A stretch of 64,000 nucleotides of DNA. Source: Sphingomonas donggukensis. GTDB lineage: Bacteria; Pseudomonadota; Alphaproteobacteria; Sphingomonadales; Sphingomonadaceae. The notes below the pieces were generated by a model, which did not search any database, had not been told where the DNA came from, and saw only the letters and a list, made by a program, of their open reading frames with translations. Positions 53,995 through 63,460 of this stretch are shown in pieces (position 1 is the first letter of the stretch; each line of letters starts with the position of its first letter). A program made the position numbers and the translations under genes. The DNA lies in contig NZ_CP098401.1 of the NCBI RefSeq assembly GCF_023674425.1, positions 1,550,001-1,614,000 of the forward strand, given 5' to 3'.

Positions 53995-54348
53995 TCAGAC
54001 CGTGAAGCTTTCCCCGCACCCGCACGCACCCTTGGCGTTCGGGTTCTCGAACACGAAGCCCGCGGCGAAGTCGTCTTCCACCCAGTCCATGGTCGACCCG
54101 ACCAGATACAGCACCGACGCGCCATCGACGAACAACGTCCCGCCGGGCGTCTCGATCGCTTCGTCGAAGTGGTTCGCCTCGGTCACATAATCAACCGAAT
54201 AGGCCAGCCCCGAACACCCGCGCCGCGGGGTCGACAGCTTGACGCCGATCGCCCCTTCCGGCGCGCGCGACATCAGGTCGGCGATGCGGGCGTGGGCCCG
54301 CTCGGTCAGGTTCAGCACGGCCGGCCGGGCGCGGGTCGTCGTCGCCAT
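53995..54348 (-). CDS. sufA: A-type Fe-S carrier
   Basis: This 117-residue A-type carrier accepts and delivers Fe-S clusters. The three ligand cysteines are Cys45 in RRGCSGLAY and Cys109/Cys111 in GACGCGESF at the C-terminus. SVDYVTEANHFDE and VGSTMDWVED also match the family. It is the last gene of the suf operon. Its ATG overlaps the sufT TGA (TGATG). ErpA-like function is also possible. Confidence 0.94.
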   Translation of the reverse strand: MATTTRARPAVLNLTERAHARIADLMSRAPEGAIGVKLSTPRRGCSGLAYSVDYVTEANHFDEAIETPGGTLFVDGASVLYLVGSTMDWVEDDFAAGFVFENPNAKGACGCGESFTV

Positions 54349-54800
54349 CACAGCATCCCCAGTTCGAGCTTGGCTTCGTCACTCATCTTCGACGGGTCCC
54401 AGGGCGGGTCCCAGACGAGGTTGACGTCGACCGTCCCTACCCCCGGCACGGCGCCGACGCGCAGCTCGACCTCGGCGGGCATCGATTCGGCGACCGGACA
54501 GTGCGGCGTCGTCAGCGTCATCTGCACCGCGGCATGGCCGTCGGCGGTCACCTCGACACCGTAGATTAGGCCCAGTTCGTAGATGTTGACCGGGATTTCG
54601 GGATCGTAGATTTCCTTGAGCGCGGTGATGATCGCCTCATAGGTCTCACCCCCCGGCTCTCCCGCGCTCAGCCCCCGCGGCTTCTGCGCGAGAAATCCTT
54701 CGAGATAGTCGCGCTTGCGCTCGAATGTGTCGCGCGCGTCCTCGACCCGCGCGCGGGGCGGCGCGCTGACGGTTTCGACTTCCTCAACCTCGGGCTTCAT
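54348..54800 (-). CDS. sufT: SUF-associated MIP18/DUF59-family protein
   Basis: This 150-residue protein has a charged N-terminal segment and a MIP18-like (PaaD/DUF59) domain: ALKEIYDPEIPVNIYELGLI, VQMTLTTPHCPVAESMP and WDPPWDPSKMSDEAKLELG. SufT-type proteins help mature Fe-S clusters. It overlaps sufS by 4 bases (ATGA), matching the operon pattern of tight coupling. Confidence 0.9.
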   Translation of the reverse strand: MKPEVEEVETVSAPPRARVEDARDTFERKRDYLEGFLAQKPRGLSAGEPGGETYEAIITALKEIYDPEIPVNIYELGLIYGVEVTADGHAAVQMTLTTPHCPVAESMPAEVELRVGAVPGVGTVDVNLVWDPPWDPSKMSDEAKLELGML

Positions 54801-56119
54801 CCGAAAATCCTCGTTACCCGTTCAATGCCGCGGGCCAGCGCTTCAACATCGGCCAGCGTGTTGTAGACCCCGAAGCTCGCCCGCGCGGTCGCCGGCACGC
54901 CGAGCGCATCCATCAGCGGCTGCGCGCAGTGATGCCCGGCGCGGATCGCGACGCGATCCTCGTCCAAGATGGTGCCGATGTCGTGCGGATGCACCCCCTC
55001 TATCGCAAAGCTGACGATGCCCGCCGAATCCTCCGGTCCGAACAGCGTGACCGAATTGATCTGCGACAGGCGCGCGCGCGCCTCTGCAACCAGTGCGGTT
55101 TCGTGCGCGTGGATGCGATCGAGGCCGATGCCCTCGACATAGTCGATCGCGGCGTGGAGCCCCAGCACCCCGACGATATGCGGCGTCCCCGCCTCGAACC
55201 GGGTCGGCGCGGGGGCGTAGGTGGTCTTGGCGAAGGTCACCCGGTCGATCATCGACCCGCCGCCCTGATACGGCGGCATCGCGTCGAGCAGCTCGGCGCG
55301 GCCCCACAGCACGCCGATTCCGGTCGGTCCGTATAATTTGTGGCCGGAGAACACGTAGAAATCGCAGTCGAGTGCCGCGACATCGACTGCCATCCGTGGA
55401 ACCGCCTGGCACCCGTCGATCAGGATCTTCGCACCCACCCCGTGCGCGAGATCGGCGGCGCGACGTGCGTCGAGCACCGACCCCAGCACGTTCGAGACAT
55501 GGGCGAGCGCAACCAGCTTGTGCCGCTCGGTCAGCATAGCCGCCATCGCGTCGAGATCGATGCGGTGGTCGGCGGTCAGCGGCACGACGTCGATCGCCGC
55601 GCCGACCCGCTCGGTAACCATCTGCCACGGCACGATGTTGCTGTGGTGCTCGAGCGTCGAAAGCAGGATGCGGTCGCCCGCCTCCAATTGCGTCCCCGCC
55701 CAGTTTTGCGCGACCAGGTTGATCCCCTCCGTCGCGCCGCGCACGAACACGATTTCGTCCTCGCGCCCGCCGATGAAGCTCGCCACCCGCCGCCGCGCGG
55801 CTTCATACGCGAGTGTCATGTCGGCCGAACGCTGGTACACGCCGCGATGCACCGTCGCGTAATCGCGGTCGTAACCGCGCGTGATTGCGTCGATCACCGC
55901 CTGCGGCTTCTGCGACGTGGCGGCGGTGTCGAGGTATGCCCAGCCCGCCGGGATGGCAGGGAAATCGGCGAGCGTGTTCAATTCCTCCCCGGCACGGGGA
56001 GGTGGCGCGCGCAGCGCGACGTGGGGGGTGGGCCGCACATGCTCCGCGGGAGGAGGGCCCCCTCCACCGCCTTCGGCGGTCCCCCTCCCCGTACCGGGGA
56101 GGATGTGCGCGTCGTCCAT
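54797..56119 (-). CDS. sufS: Cysteine desulfurase SufS, N-terminus carrying a repeat
   Basis: SufS provides sulfur from cysteine by a PLP reaction. The core has YLDTAATSQKPQAVIDAIT, VHRGVYQRSADMTLAYEAAR, LSTLEHHSNIVPWQ, the lysine in FYVFSGHKLYGPTGIGVLW, and the active Cys in AIRAGHHCAQPLMDALG. The normal domain starts near NTLADFPAIPAGWAYLD. The ATG at 56119 overlaps the sufD TGA but adds about 46 residues, most encoded by a 121-bp palindromic repeat. A TTG at 55981, just after a GGAGG supplied by that repeat, would give a normal 394-residue enzyme. I list the longer form; the true start is unresolved. Confidence 0.93.
   Translation of the reverse strand: MDDAHILPGTGRGTAEGGGGGPPPAEHVRPTPHVALRAPPPRAGEELNTLADFPAIPAGWAYLDTAATSQKPQAVIDAITRGYDRDYATVHRGVYQRSADMTLAYEAARRRVASFIGGREDEIVFVRGATEGINLVAQNWAGTQLEAGDRILLSTLEHHSNIVPWQMVTERVGAAIDVVPLTADHRIDLDAMAAMLTERHKLVALAHVSNVLGSVLDARRAADLAHGVGAKILIDGCQAVPRMAVDVAALDCDFYVFSGHKLYGPTGIGVLWGRAELLDAMPPYQGGGSMIDRVTFAKTTYAPAPTRFEAGTPHIVGVLGLHAAIDYVEGIGLDRIHAHETALVAEARARLSQINSVTLFGPEDSAGIVSFAIEGVHPHDIGTILDEDRVAIRAGHHCAQPLMDALGVPATARASFGVYNTLADVEALARGIERVTRIFG
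55983..56103. repeat. GC-rich palindromic repeat overlapping sufS N-terminus (copy 2)
   Basis: This is a 121-bp element with ends TCCTCCCCGGCACGGGGAGG and TCCCCCTCCCCGTACCGGGG, ending AGGA, and an inner CACCGCCTTCGGCGG hairpin. It matches the one before thiL at 44106 in length and layout. It falls between the sufD-overlapping ATG and the conserved start of SufS, and is open in the sufS frame. Confidence 0.92.
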
Positions 56120-57192
56120 CACAACGCCGCCTCCAGCCACGCATCCGCATCCGCCGCGAAAGCCTCGCGCACGGCTTCATCGCCAATGCGGTCGAGCGCG
56201 TCCGCCACGAACGCCCGCGTCAGCATCGCCTGCGCCTTAGCCGGCGCGATGCCCCGGCTGGCGAGGTAGAACAGCGCGCGGGCGTCGAGCTCGCCGACGG
56301 TCGCGCCGTGCGCGCACTTCACGTCGTCGGCGAAGATTTCCAGCTCGGGCTTCAGGTTGATCGTCGCGGTGCGCTTCAACAGGATGCCGCGCAGCGACTG
56401 CACGCCGTCGGTTTTCTGCGCATCGCGCGCGACCTCGACCCGGGCGGCAAGGCTCGCCTGCGACCGGTCAGCGGCGACCGCGCGCCACGTCTGGTGGCTC
56501 GCGCCGTTGGGGGCGGCATGGCGGATCGCCACCGCGCATTCCTGGTGCAGCGCGTCGCGGGTCAGCAGCGCGCCGCCCATTTCCGCGAACCCGGCGTCGC
56601 CGACGATGTCGATTTGCGCATCGACGCGGCTTGCCATGCCGCCTGCGCCCAGCACCGTCGCGACATAGCTCGCGCCCTCGCCCACCTGAACCTCGTCGCG
56701 GGTCGAGACGAAGCCGTCGTCGTGGAGGATACGCACCGCGCGCTGCAACCGCGCCGCCTTGGCGAGCGTAACCTGGGTCAGCCGGTTGGCCCAGCCGGTG
56801 CCGACGAACGTCTCCACGACCGACGCGACCGCATCCTCGGCCAGCGCGATGCGCGCGGGCACATGGTTTTTGCCCCCGGTCGAGACATGGACGATCTCGA
56901 CACTGATTTCGGCCTGCGCGGCGGAAAGCGTCAGCGTCCAGCCGGTGCCGGTCGCACGGCTGCCGAGCGGGTGGTCGGTGGCGAGGTTCAGCGCCTCGAC
57001 TGCGACGCGCCCGGGCATGCTCTGCGCAGTATCGAAGACGCCATCGACGAACACCAGCCGCGCGCCGCCGAGGTCGAGGAACTGCGCTGCCAGTGCCGGC
57101 ACGCGCGGCGCCGCGGCAGCCGCCTCCAGCGCCGCCATATCGGCCCAACGCCATGCTTCCTGACGGGTCGACGGGAGGTCGAGCACGCTCAC
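56119..57192 (-). CDS. sufD: Fe-S cluster scaffold subunit SufD
   Basis: SufD forms the SufBC2D scaffold. This 357-residue protein is somewhat short. The C-terminal part has RGILLKRTATINLKPELEIFADDVKCAHGATVGELDARALFYLASRGI, the family signature with the Cys/His ligands, and LDRIGDEAVREAF after it. The GTG start at 57192 overlaps the small upstream gene (GTGA). The frame upstream extends to 57588, but that extension has no SufD similarity. Confidence 0.93.
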   Translation of the reverse strand: MSVLDLPSTRQEAWRWADMAALEAAAAAPRVPALAAQFLDLGGARLVFVDGVFDTAQSMPGRVAVEALNLATDHPLGSRATGTGWTLTLSAAQAEISVEIVHVSTGGKNHVPARIALAEDAVASVVETFVGTGWANRLTQVTLAKAARLQRAVRILHDDGFVSTRDEVQVGEGASYVATVLGAGGMASRVDAQIDIVGDAGFAEMGGALLTRDALHQECAVAIRHAAPNGASHQTWRAVAADRSQASLAARVEVARDAQKTDGVQSLRGILLKRTATINLKPELEIFADDVKCAHGATVGELDARALFYLASRGIAPAKAQAMLTRAFVADALDRIGDEAVREAFAADADAWLEAAL

Positions 57193-57529
57193 AGGGCCGC
57201 CCCCCGCTGCGCCGACAGCGCCGCGATCCCTGCCCGGCGCGCATCGGTCACGCATTTCGCCAGCTCCGCAGTCAGCGCCGCGCGCATGACCTTCTTCGTC
57301 CCCGCCGGGATCGCGCGATCGCCTGCGGCCTGCAGGCGCGAATCGAACTGCGGCTGGCACGTCTCCATCGCCGAGCAGCCAATGCGATCGACGTCCACAT
57401 CGCCGGTCGAACGTTTCGTGACGCACGCGCCGCCCTTCAGCGACCCGCGCCAGCGCTGGTCGAGCCGGGTCGCCATCGCAGCCTCGGTCGCCGCCGGAGC
57501 CGCCTGCATCATCAGGAGCGCCGCGAGGA

Positions 57530-57533
<4 letters not shown>
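57189..57533 (-). CDS. Unassigned small exported protein in the suf operon
   Basis: This 114-residue protein has a hydrophobic N-terminus (ILAALLMMQAAPAATEA), probably a signal. The mature part contains four cysteines, in GGACVTKRS, GCSAMETCQPQ and AKCVTDARR. It sits between sufC and sufD with ATGA and GTGA overlaps on both sides, so it is co-translated with the operon. An export signal inside a cytosolic Fe-S operon is unexpected. I do not recognise the family. Confidence 0.78.
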
Positions 57534-58259
<726 letters not shown>

Positions 58260-58273
<14 letters not shown>

Positions 58274-58568
58274 CTACTTCACCAAACCATTCACCGTTCA
58301 TCGCCTTCAAGAAGGCTAGGTCATGCACAGGGTAGCCGGACTTGCTACCGATCACGGCATCAATGTCGCACTCAGGACAAAGCGCCGTCCAAGGGTCCGG
58401 CCGCTTCGCCAGTTCGCCACCCGTCTCCTCAATCCATCGATCGATGAAGCTGGGAGGAAAGGTCGAAACGCAAGAGAAGCAGCCACACATGTCGCTCGCT
58501 TGAACTTCGCTACGATGCGCGGCGCAGTGCTTGTGAGCGGCACGCAACGTAGCGACGTCGAAACTCAC
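58260..58568 (-). CDS. Zinc-ribbon-like small protein inserted between sufB and sufC
   Basis: This 102-residue protein has [20 protein letters not shown] with a following C, then [11 protein letters not shown], and a second pair in [20 protein letters not shown]. The CGCFSC and CPECDID motifs look like a zinc ribbon of a widely scattered unnamed family. Base composition is lower in GC than the flanking suf genes, suggesting recent insertion. The GTG start at 58568 overlaps the sufB stop. The end overlaps the sufC start by 14 bases. Function unknown. Confidence 0.82.
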
Positions 58569-60049
58569 CCCACGCTCCCCTCGAGCGAAATCCCCAGCAG
58601 CTTCTGCGCCTCGACCGCGAATTCCATCGGCAGCTGCTGCAGCACTTCGCGCGCGAAGCCATTGACGATCAGCGCGACCGCCGCCTCGCTGTCGAGCCCG
58701 CGCTGCATGGCGTAGAACATCTGGTCGTCGCTGATCTTCGACGTCGTCGCTTCATGCTCGATCTGCGCCGAGGGGTTGCGCACCTCGATGTACGGCACGG
58801 TATGCGCGCCGCACTGGTCGCCGAGCAGCAGTGAGTCGCACTGGGTGAAGTTGCGCACGCCCTCCGCCCCCGGTGCGACGCGCACCAGGCCGCGGTAGGT
58901 GTTGTCGCTGCGGCCCGCCGAAATCCCCTTAGACACGATCGTCGAACGCGATCCCTTGCCGTTGTGGATCATCTTGGTGCCGGTATCGGCCTGCTGCCGG
59001 TTGTTGGTGACCGCGACCGAATAGAATTCGCCGACCGAGTTCTCGCCGTTCAGCACGCAGCTCGGATATTTCCACGTGATCGCGCTGCCGGTTTCGACTT
59101 GCGTCCACGACACCTTGCTGTTGCGCCCCTGGCACAGCGCGCGCTTGGTCACGAAATTGTAGATGCCGCCCTTGCCGTTCTCGTCGCCGGGATACCAGTT
59201 CTGGACGGTCGAGTATTTGATCTCGGCATCGTCCAGCGCGACCAGTTCGACGACCGCGGCGTGGAGCTGGTTCTCGTCGCGCATCGGCGCGGTGCAGCCC
59301 TCCAGATACGAGACGTACGACCCCTTGTCGGCGACGATCAGCGTGCGTTCGAACTGGCCGGTATTCTCGGCGTTGATGCGGAAATACGTGCTGAGCTCCA
59401 TCGGGCAGCGCACGCCCTCCGGAATGTACACGAACGTCCCGTCGGAAAAGACCGCGCTATTAAGCGTCGCGAAGTAATTGTCGTGCTGCGGCACCACCTT
59501 GCCCAGCCATTTGCGGATCAGGTCGGGATATTCGCGGATCGCTTCGCTGATCGAGCGGAAGATCACCCCCGCCGCCTCCAGCTCCTTGCGGAACGTGGTC
59601 GCGACCGACACGCTGTCGAACACCGCATCCACCGCCACGCGCCGCTGGGGCAAGCCGCCCTCCTCACCACCCTCGACGCCCGCCAGCAGCTTCTGCTCGG
59701 CGATCGGGATGCCCAGCTTCTCGTACACGCGCAGGATTTCGGGATCGACCTCGTCCAGGCTTCCGAGCTTCGGCTTTGCCTTGGGCTCGGCGTAATAATA
59801 GGCGTCCTGATAGTCGATCGGATCGAGGTTCAGCTTCGCCCAGTCGGGCGCCTCCATCGTCTGCCACAAAGCGAACGCCTTCAGCCGCCAGTCGAGCATC
59901 CACTGCGGTTCGTTCTTCTTGGCCGAAATGAAGCGGACGGTGTCCTCGGTTAGACCCTTGGGCGCAAATTCCTGCTCGATGTCCGAATGAAAACCCCATT
60001 CGTACGTCTTGTTCGCGGCGGCATGCGCCTCGGCGTTCTTGGTGGCCAT
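58565..60049 (-). CDS. sufB: Fe-S cluster scaffold subunit SufB
   Basis: SufB is the main scaffold for cluster assembly. This 494-residue protein has [79 protein letters not shown] and [20 protein letters not shown], followed by [20 protein letters not shown]. The ATG at 60049 shares a base with the sufR stop (TAATG). The frame extends upstream to 60484 but with no SufB similarity. Confidence 0.97.
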   Translation of the reverse strand: MATKNAEAHAAANKTYEWGFHSDIEQEFAPKGLTEDTVRFISAKKNEPQWMLDWRLKAFALWQTMEAPDWAKLNLDPIDYQDAYYYAEPKAKPKLGSLDEVDPEILRVYEKLGIPIAEQKLLAGVEGGEEGGLPQRRVAVDAVFDSVSVATTFRKELEAAGVIFRSISEAIREYPDLIRKWLGKVVPQHDNYFATLNSAVFSDGTFVYIPEGVRCPMELSTYFRINAENTGQFERTLIVADKGSYVSYLEGCTAPMRDENQLHAAVVELVALDDAEIKYSTVQNWYPGDENGKGGIYNFVTKRALCQGRNSKVSWTQVETGSAITWKYPSCVLNGENSVGEFYSVAVTNNRQQADTGTKMIHNGKGSRSTIVSKGISAGRSDNTYRGLVRVAPGAEGVRNFTQCDSLLLGDQCGAHTVPYIEVRNPSAQIEHEATTSKISDDQMFYAMQRGLDSEAAVALIVNGFAREVLQQLPMEFAVEAQKLLGISLEGSVG

Positions 60050-60465
60050 TACGCGGCAACTCCGGCGGAAAGGGTGGCGAGGCTGACGCCTGCGAGCGCC
60101 CCGCGGACGGCGCCGTTGACATGGCCCATGTGCGGGCGGACGCGGCAATTGCCCTCGACCGCGCAGTCGTGCGCGGCTGCATCGACGCAGGTGGTGACCG
60201 CGATCGGCCCCTCTATGGCTTCGACGATATCGGCGAGCGTAATGCTGACCGGTGGCCGCGCCAGCCGGAAGCCCCCACCGGTCCCGCGCGTGCTTTCGAT
60301 CAGGCCCGCGGCGGAGAGCTTGCTCACCAGCTTCTGCACGGTCGGCAGCGGCAGCCCGGTCTCGCCCGCGATCACGGTCGCGTTCAGCCGCCCGCTGACG
60401 CCGCAATGGCGCGCGGCTGCCGACATCATCACGACGGCATAATCGGCGAGGCTGGAAAGACGCAT
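60049..60465 (-). CDS. sufR: Rrf2-family SUF operon regulator
   Basis: This 138-residue Rrf2/IscR-like regulator has an N-terminal winged helix ([39 protein letters not shown]). Three cysteines, Cys93, Cys101 and Cys107 ([19 protein letters not shown]), could ligate an Fe-S cluster. It heads the suf operon, so it likely represses it in an Fe-S-dependent way, binding near the palindrome at 60484. Its end couples to sufB by TAATG. Confidence 0.92.
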   Translation of the reverse strand: MRLSSLADYAVVMMSAAARHCGVSGRLNATVIAGETGLPLPTVQKLVSKLSAAGLIESTRGTGGGFRLARPPVSITLADIVEAIEGPIAVTTCVDAAAHDCAVEGNCRVRPHMGHVNGAVRGALAGVSLATLSAGVAA

Positions 60466-60483
60466 AGTTGCGAGCGGTTCTCA

Positions 60484-60506
60484 AATCGGAGGAAATCGTT
60501 CCGATT
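60484..60506. promoter_or_regulatory. Putative SufR/IscR-type operator
   Basis: AATCGGA and TCCGATT form an exact 7-bp inverted repeat with a 9-base centre, immediately upstream of the sufR start and between sufR and pyrD. Its position fits an autoregulatory Rrf2 site. Confidence 0.65.
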
Positions 60507-60555
60507 GGTCAGATAGGGATTTGTGCCCCGCAACACAACCGCGATAAGGCCGGCC

Positions 60556-61572
60556 ATGCCCTGGTACCATCCGCTGCTGTTCGCCCTCGACGCCGAGCGC
60601 GCCCATCGCCTGACCATCCGCGCGCTCGCCATTGCCGGCGCGCGCACCGGACGGGTCGAAACCACGCCGCGGCTCGCGCAGATCGTCGCCGGCCTGCACT
60701 TCGCCAATCCGGTCGGGCTGGCCGCGGGCGTCGACAAGGATGCGGAGGCTATCCCCGGCTTCTTCGGCCTGGGCTTCGGCAGCGTGGAGGTCGGCACGCT
60801 CACCCCCCTGCCGCAGCCCGGCAACCCGAAGCCGCGGCTGTTCCGGTTGGTCGAGGACCGTGCCGTCATCAACCGCATGGGCTTCAACAACGGCGGCATC
60901 GACGCCGCACTCAACCGCCTCCCGCGCGAACGCTCCGGCATTCTCGGTGTCAACGTCGGCGCGAACAAGGATGCCGCCGACCGCATCGCCGACTATGCGA
61001 CGGGCGTAACGAAGGCAGCCGCGCATGCCGACTACGTCACGATCAACATCTCGTCCCCCAACACCCCCGGCCTGCGCGACTTGCAGCACGGCGCCGCGCT
61101 CGCCGAATTGCTGGCGGCGTCGCGCGCCGCGGCGGGGCGGACGCCGCTGTTCCTGAAGGTCGCGCCCGATCTCGAGCCCGCGCATATCGACGATATCGCC
61201 CGGGCCGCGATCAATCACCGCATCGACGCGCTGATCGTCAGCAACACCACCGTCTCGCGCCCGCCCTTACGATCGCGTCACGCGGGCGAGGCCGGCGGCC
61301 TCTCGGGCGCGCCGCTCGCCACCCTCTCCCGCCAGCGCCTTGCCGAGTTCCGCGTCGCGACCGGGGCGGCGCTCCCGCTCATATCGGTCGGCGGCATCGA
61401 CAGCGCGGAGGAAGCCTACGCCCGCATCCGCGCGGGCGCGTCGCTGGTCCAGCTCTATTCGGCGCTGGTGTACGAAGGCCCCGGCCTCGCCCGCCGCATC
61501 GCCCGCGGGCTCGACGCGTTGCTCGCCCGCGACGGCTTTGCGCATATCGGGGACGCGGTCGGCGCGGGCTGA
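60556..61572 (+). CDS. pyrD: Dihydroorotate dehydrogenase (quinone)
   Basis: This 338-residue class 2 enzyme oxidises dihydroorotate to orotate using quinone. It has an N-terminal membrane-associated helix (WYHPLLFALDAERAHRLTI), GLAAGVDKDAEAIPGFFGLG, GFNNGGIDAALNRL, INISSPNTPGLRDLQHG, and LISVGGIDSAEEAYARIRAG. The catalytic Ser (class 2) sits in the ISSPNTPG block. I chose the ATG at 60556. It is divergent from the suf operon. Confidence 0.96.
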   Translation: MPWYHPLLFALDAERAHRLTIRALAIAGARTGRVETTPRLAQIVAGLHFANPVGLAAGVDKDAEAIPGFFGLGFGSVEVGTLTPLPQPGNPKPRLFRLVEDRAVINRMGFNNGGIDAALNRLPRERSGILGVNVGANKDAADRIADYATGVTKAAAHADYVTINISSPNTPGLRDLQHGAALAELLAASRAAAGRTPLFLKVAPDLEPAHIDDIARAAINHRIDALIVSNTTVSRPPLRSRHAGEAGGLSGAPLATLSRQRLAEFRVATGAALPLISVGGIDSAEEAYARIRAGASLVQLYSALVYEGPGLARRIARGLDALLARDGFAHIGDAVGAG

Positions 61573-61611
61573 CGCTTGCGCACTCGCGGCGGCGCGTTAG
61601 GGTCGCGTCCC

Positions 61612-63396
61612 ATGAAAGCCCTGTTCCTCGCGCTGGTGCCGCTGGTCGCCGCGTGCGCGCCCCTAGCCGATCGACCTGCTGCCGCATCCGTAGCGCCGAG
61701 CACGCAGGCACCCGTTGCCGAGGCGACCCGCGCGCGCGCACCCGGCATGGTCAGCGCCGCCGATCCGCGCGCGGTCGCCGCGGGCGTCGAGATATTGAAG
61801 GCGGGCGGCAGCGCGACCGACGCGGCGATCGCGACGATGCTCGCGCTCGGCGTCGTCGAGCCGCAGAGCTCGGGGATGGGCGGCGGCAGCTTCTGGGTGC
61901 GGCATTCGGCCAAGGGCGGCCTCGACACGATCGACGCACGCGAAACCGCGCCGATGGCCGCGGGGCCGCGGCTGTTCTACACCGCCGACGGCCAGCCGAT
62001 GGACCACCGCGTGGCGGTGCCCGGCGGCAAGTCGGTCGGCGTGCCGGGCGCGCTGCGCGGCATGGCGCTGGCGTACCGATCGGGCGGCAAGCTGCCGTGG
62101 GCCCGGCTGTTCGCGCCGGCGATCCGCATTGCGCGCGACGGCTGGCAGCTGACCCCGCGCTTCGTCGACGGACTGGCGCGCAACGGCACGCACATCACGC
62201 CCGAGATGCGGGCAATCTTCTCGCCCGGCGGCGTCGCGCTGCCGGCCGGGGCGACGGTGCGCAACCCTGCCCAGGCGGCGCTGCTCGAACGGCTGGCGTC
62301 GCGCGGTGCCGACAGCTTCTACGTCGGTCCCGATGCGCAGGCGCTGGTCGCTACGGTCAGGAACGCCGCGCAGAACCCGTCGCAGATGACGACCGGCGAC
62401 ATGGCGAGCTATGCCGCGAAACCGCGCGATCCGGTGTGCGTGCCGTACCGCAGCTACCGTATCTGCGGGATGGGTCCGCCGTCGTCGGGCGGACTGACCG
62501 TGCTGATGATCCTGAAGCAGCTCGAACGCTTCGACATGGGCGCGCTGGGCAAGGACAGCGCGACCGCGTGGCATCTGTTCGCCGAATCGTCGCGCCTCGC
62601 CTATGCCGATCGCAACCTGTACATCGGCGATCCCGATTTCGTGCGCGTGCCGGTCGCCGGCCTGCTCGACCCCGCCTATCTCGCCGGCCGCTCGGCGCTG
62701 ATCGCGCCCGACCGCACGATGGCGAGCGTCGCCGCCGGCACTCCGCCGGACGCCCCGCCGCGCGTCCGCGCCGCGCCCGCCGAGGTGCCGGGAACGACCA
62801 GCCTGTCGGTCGCCGACGCGCAGGGGAACGTCGTCGCGGTCACGACGACGGTGGAGGGCGTGTTCGGATCGGGACTGACCGTCAACGGCATCGTCCTCAA
62901 CAACCAGCTGACCGATTTCGACACCGTGCCCGAGAAGGACGGCTATCTGGTCGCCAACCGGGTCGAGGGCGGCAAGCGCCCGCGCAGCTCGATGGCGCCG
63001 ACGATCGTGTACGACGCGCAAGGCCGCGTTCGCCTGTCGATCGGTGCCGCCGGCGGCCCGACGATCATCGCGCAGATCGCCAAGGCGATCATGGGCGTGA
63101 TCGATTTCGGCCTGCCCGCACAGGACGCGATTGCGATGGGGCTGCTCTATGCGCCGGGCATGCAGGCGGTCGCCGAAAGTGGTACCGAGCGCGCAGGCAT
63201 GGTCCCGGCGCTGCAGGCGCTCGGCGAGCGCGTCGCGGTCGGCCCGCTGGGGCTGAAGGCGAATGCGGTCGAATGGGTCGGCGGGCGCTGGGTCGGCGCC
63301 GCCGATCCGCGCAGCGAAGGCGTCGCAGAGGACGAGGCCGGGACCGTCACGAAGATTCGTCGCTTCGGCAGCGACCCCAGCCGGCCGCCCGAATAA
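61612..63396 (+). CDS. ggt: Gamma-glutamyltransferase
   Basis: This 594-residue enzyme hydrolyses or transfers gamma-glutamyl groups, as from glutathione. It looks exported, with a lipoprotein-type signal (LVPLVAAC). It has GGSATDAAIATMLALGVVEP, GMGGGSFWVR and the self-cleavage region GTTSLSVADAQGNVVAVTTTV. There Thr395 would be the new N-terminus and nucleophile of the small subunit. It ends SSMAPTIVYDAQGRVRLSIG and GGPTIIAQI. It could equally use cephalosporin-like substrates. Confidence 0.93.
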   Translation: MKALFLALVPLVAACAPLADRPAAASVAPSTQAPVAEATRARAPGMVSAADPRAVAAGVEILKAGGSATDAAIATMLALGVVEPQSSGMGGGSFWVRHSAKGGLDTIDARETAPMAAGPRLFYTADGQPMDHRVAVPGGKSVGVPGALRGMALAYRSGGKLPWARLFAPAIRIARDGWQLTPRFVDGLARNGTHITPEMRAIFSPGGVALPAGATVRNPAQAALLERLASRGADSFYVGPDAQALVATVRNAAQNPSQMTTGDMASYAAKPRDPVCVPYRSYRICGMGPPSSGGLTVLMILKQLERFDMGALGKDSATAWHLFAESSRLAYADRNLYIGDPDFVRVPVAGLLDPAYLAGRSALIAPDRTMASVAAGTPPDAPPRVRAAPAEVPGTTSLSVADAQGNVVAVTTTVEGVFGSGLTVNGIVLNNQLTDFDTVPEKDGYLVANRVEGGKRPRSSMAPTIVYDAQGRVRLSIGAAGGPTIIAQIAKAIMGVIDFGLPAQDAIAMGLLYAPGMQAVAESGTERAGMVPALQALGERVAVGPLGLKANAVEWVGGRWVGAADPRSEGVAEDEAGTVTKIRRFGSDPSRPPE

Positions 63397-63460
63397 ACGA
63401 CCCCAGACGAATTTGGAGAGCGGCGCGATCATACAAGACGCCGCACCGCAGGAGAGATAC

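Noticed and set aside
51847..54564. A 905-codon plus-strand frame across trhO, the acyl-CoA dehydrogenase and part of suf
   Set aside because: It shadows two well-identified genes in another frame and is Arg/Pro/Gly-rich with no motif.
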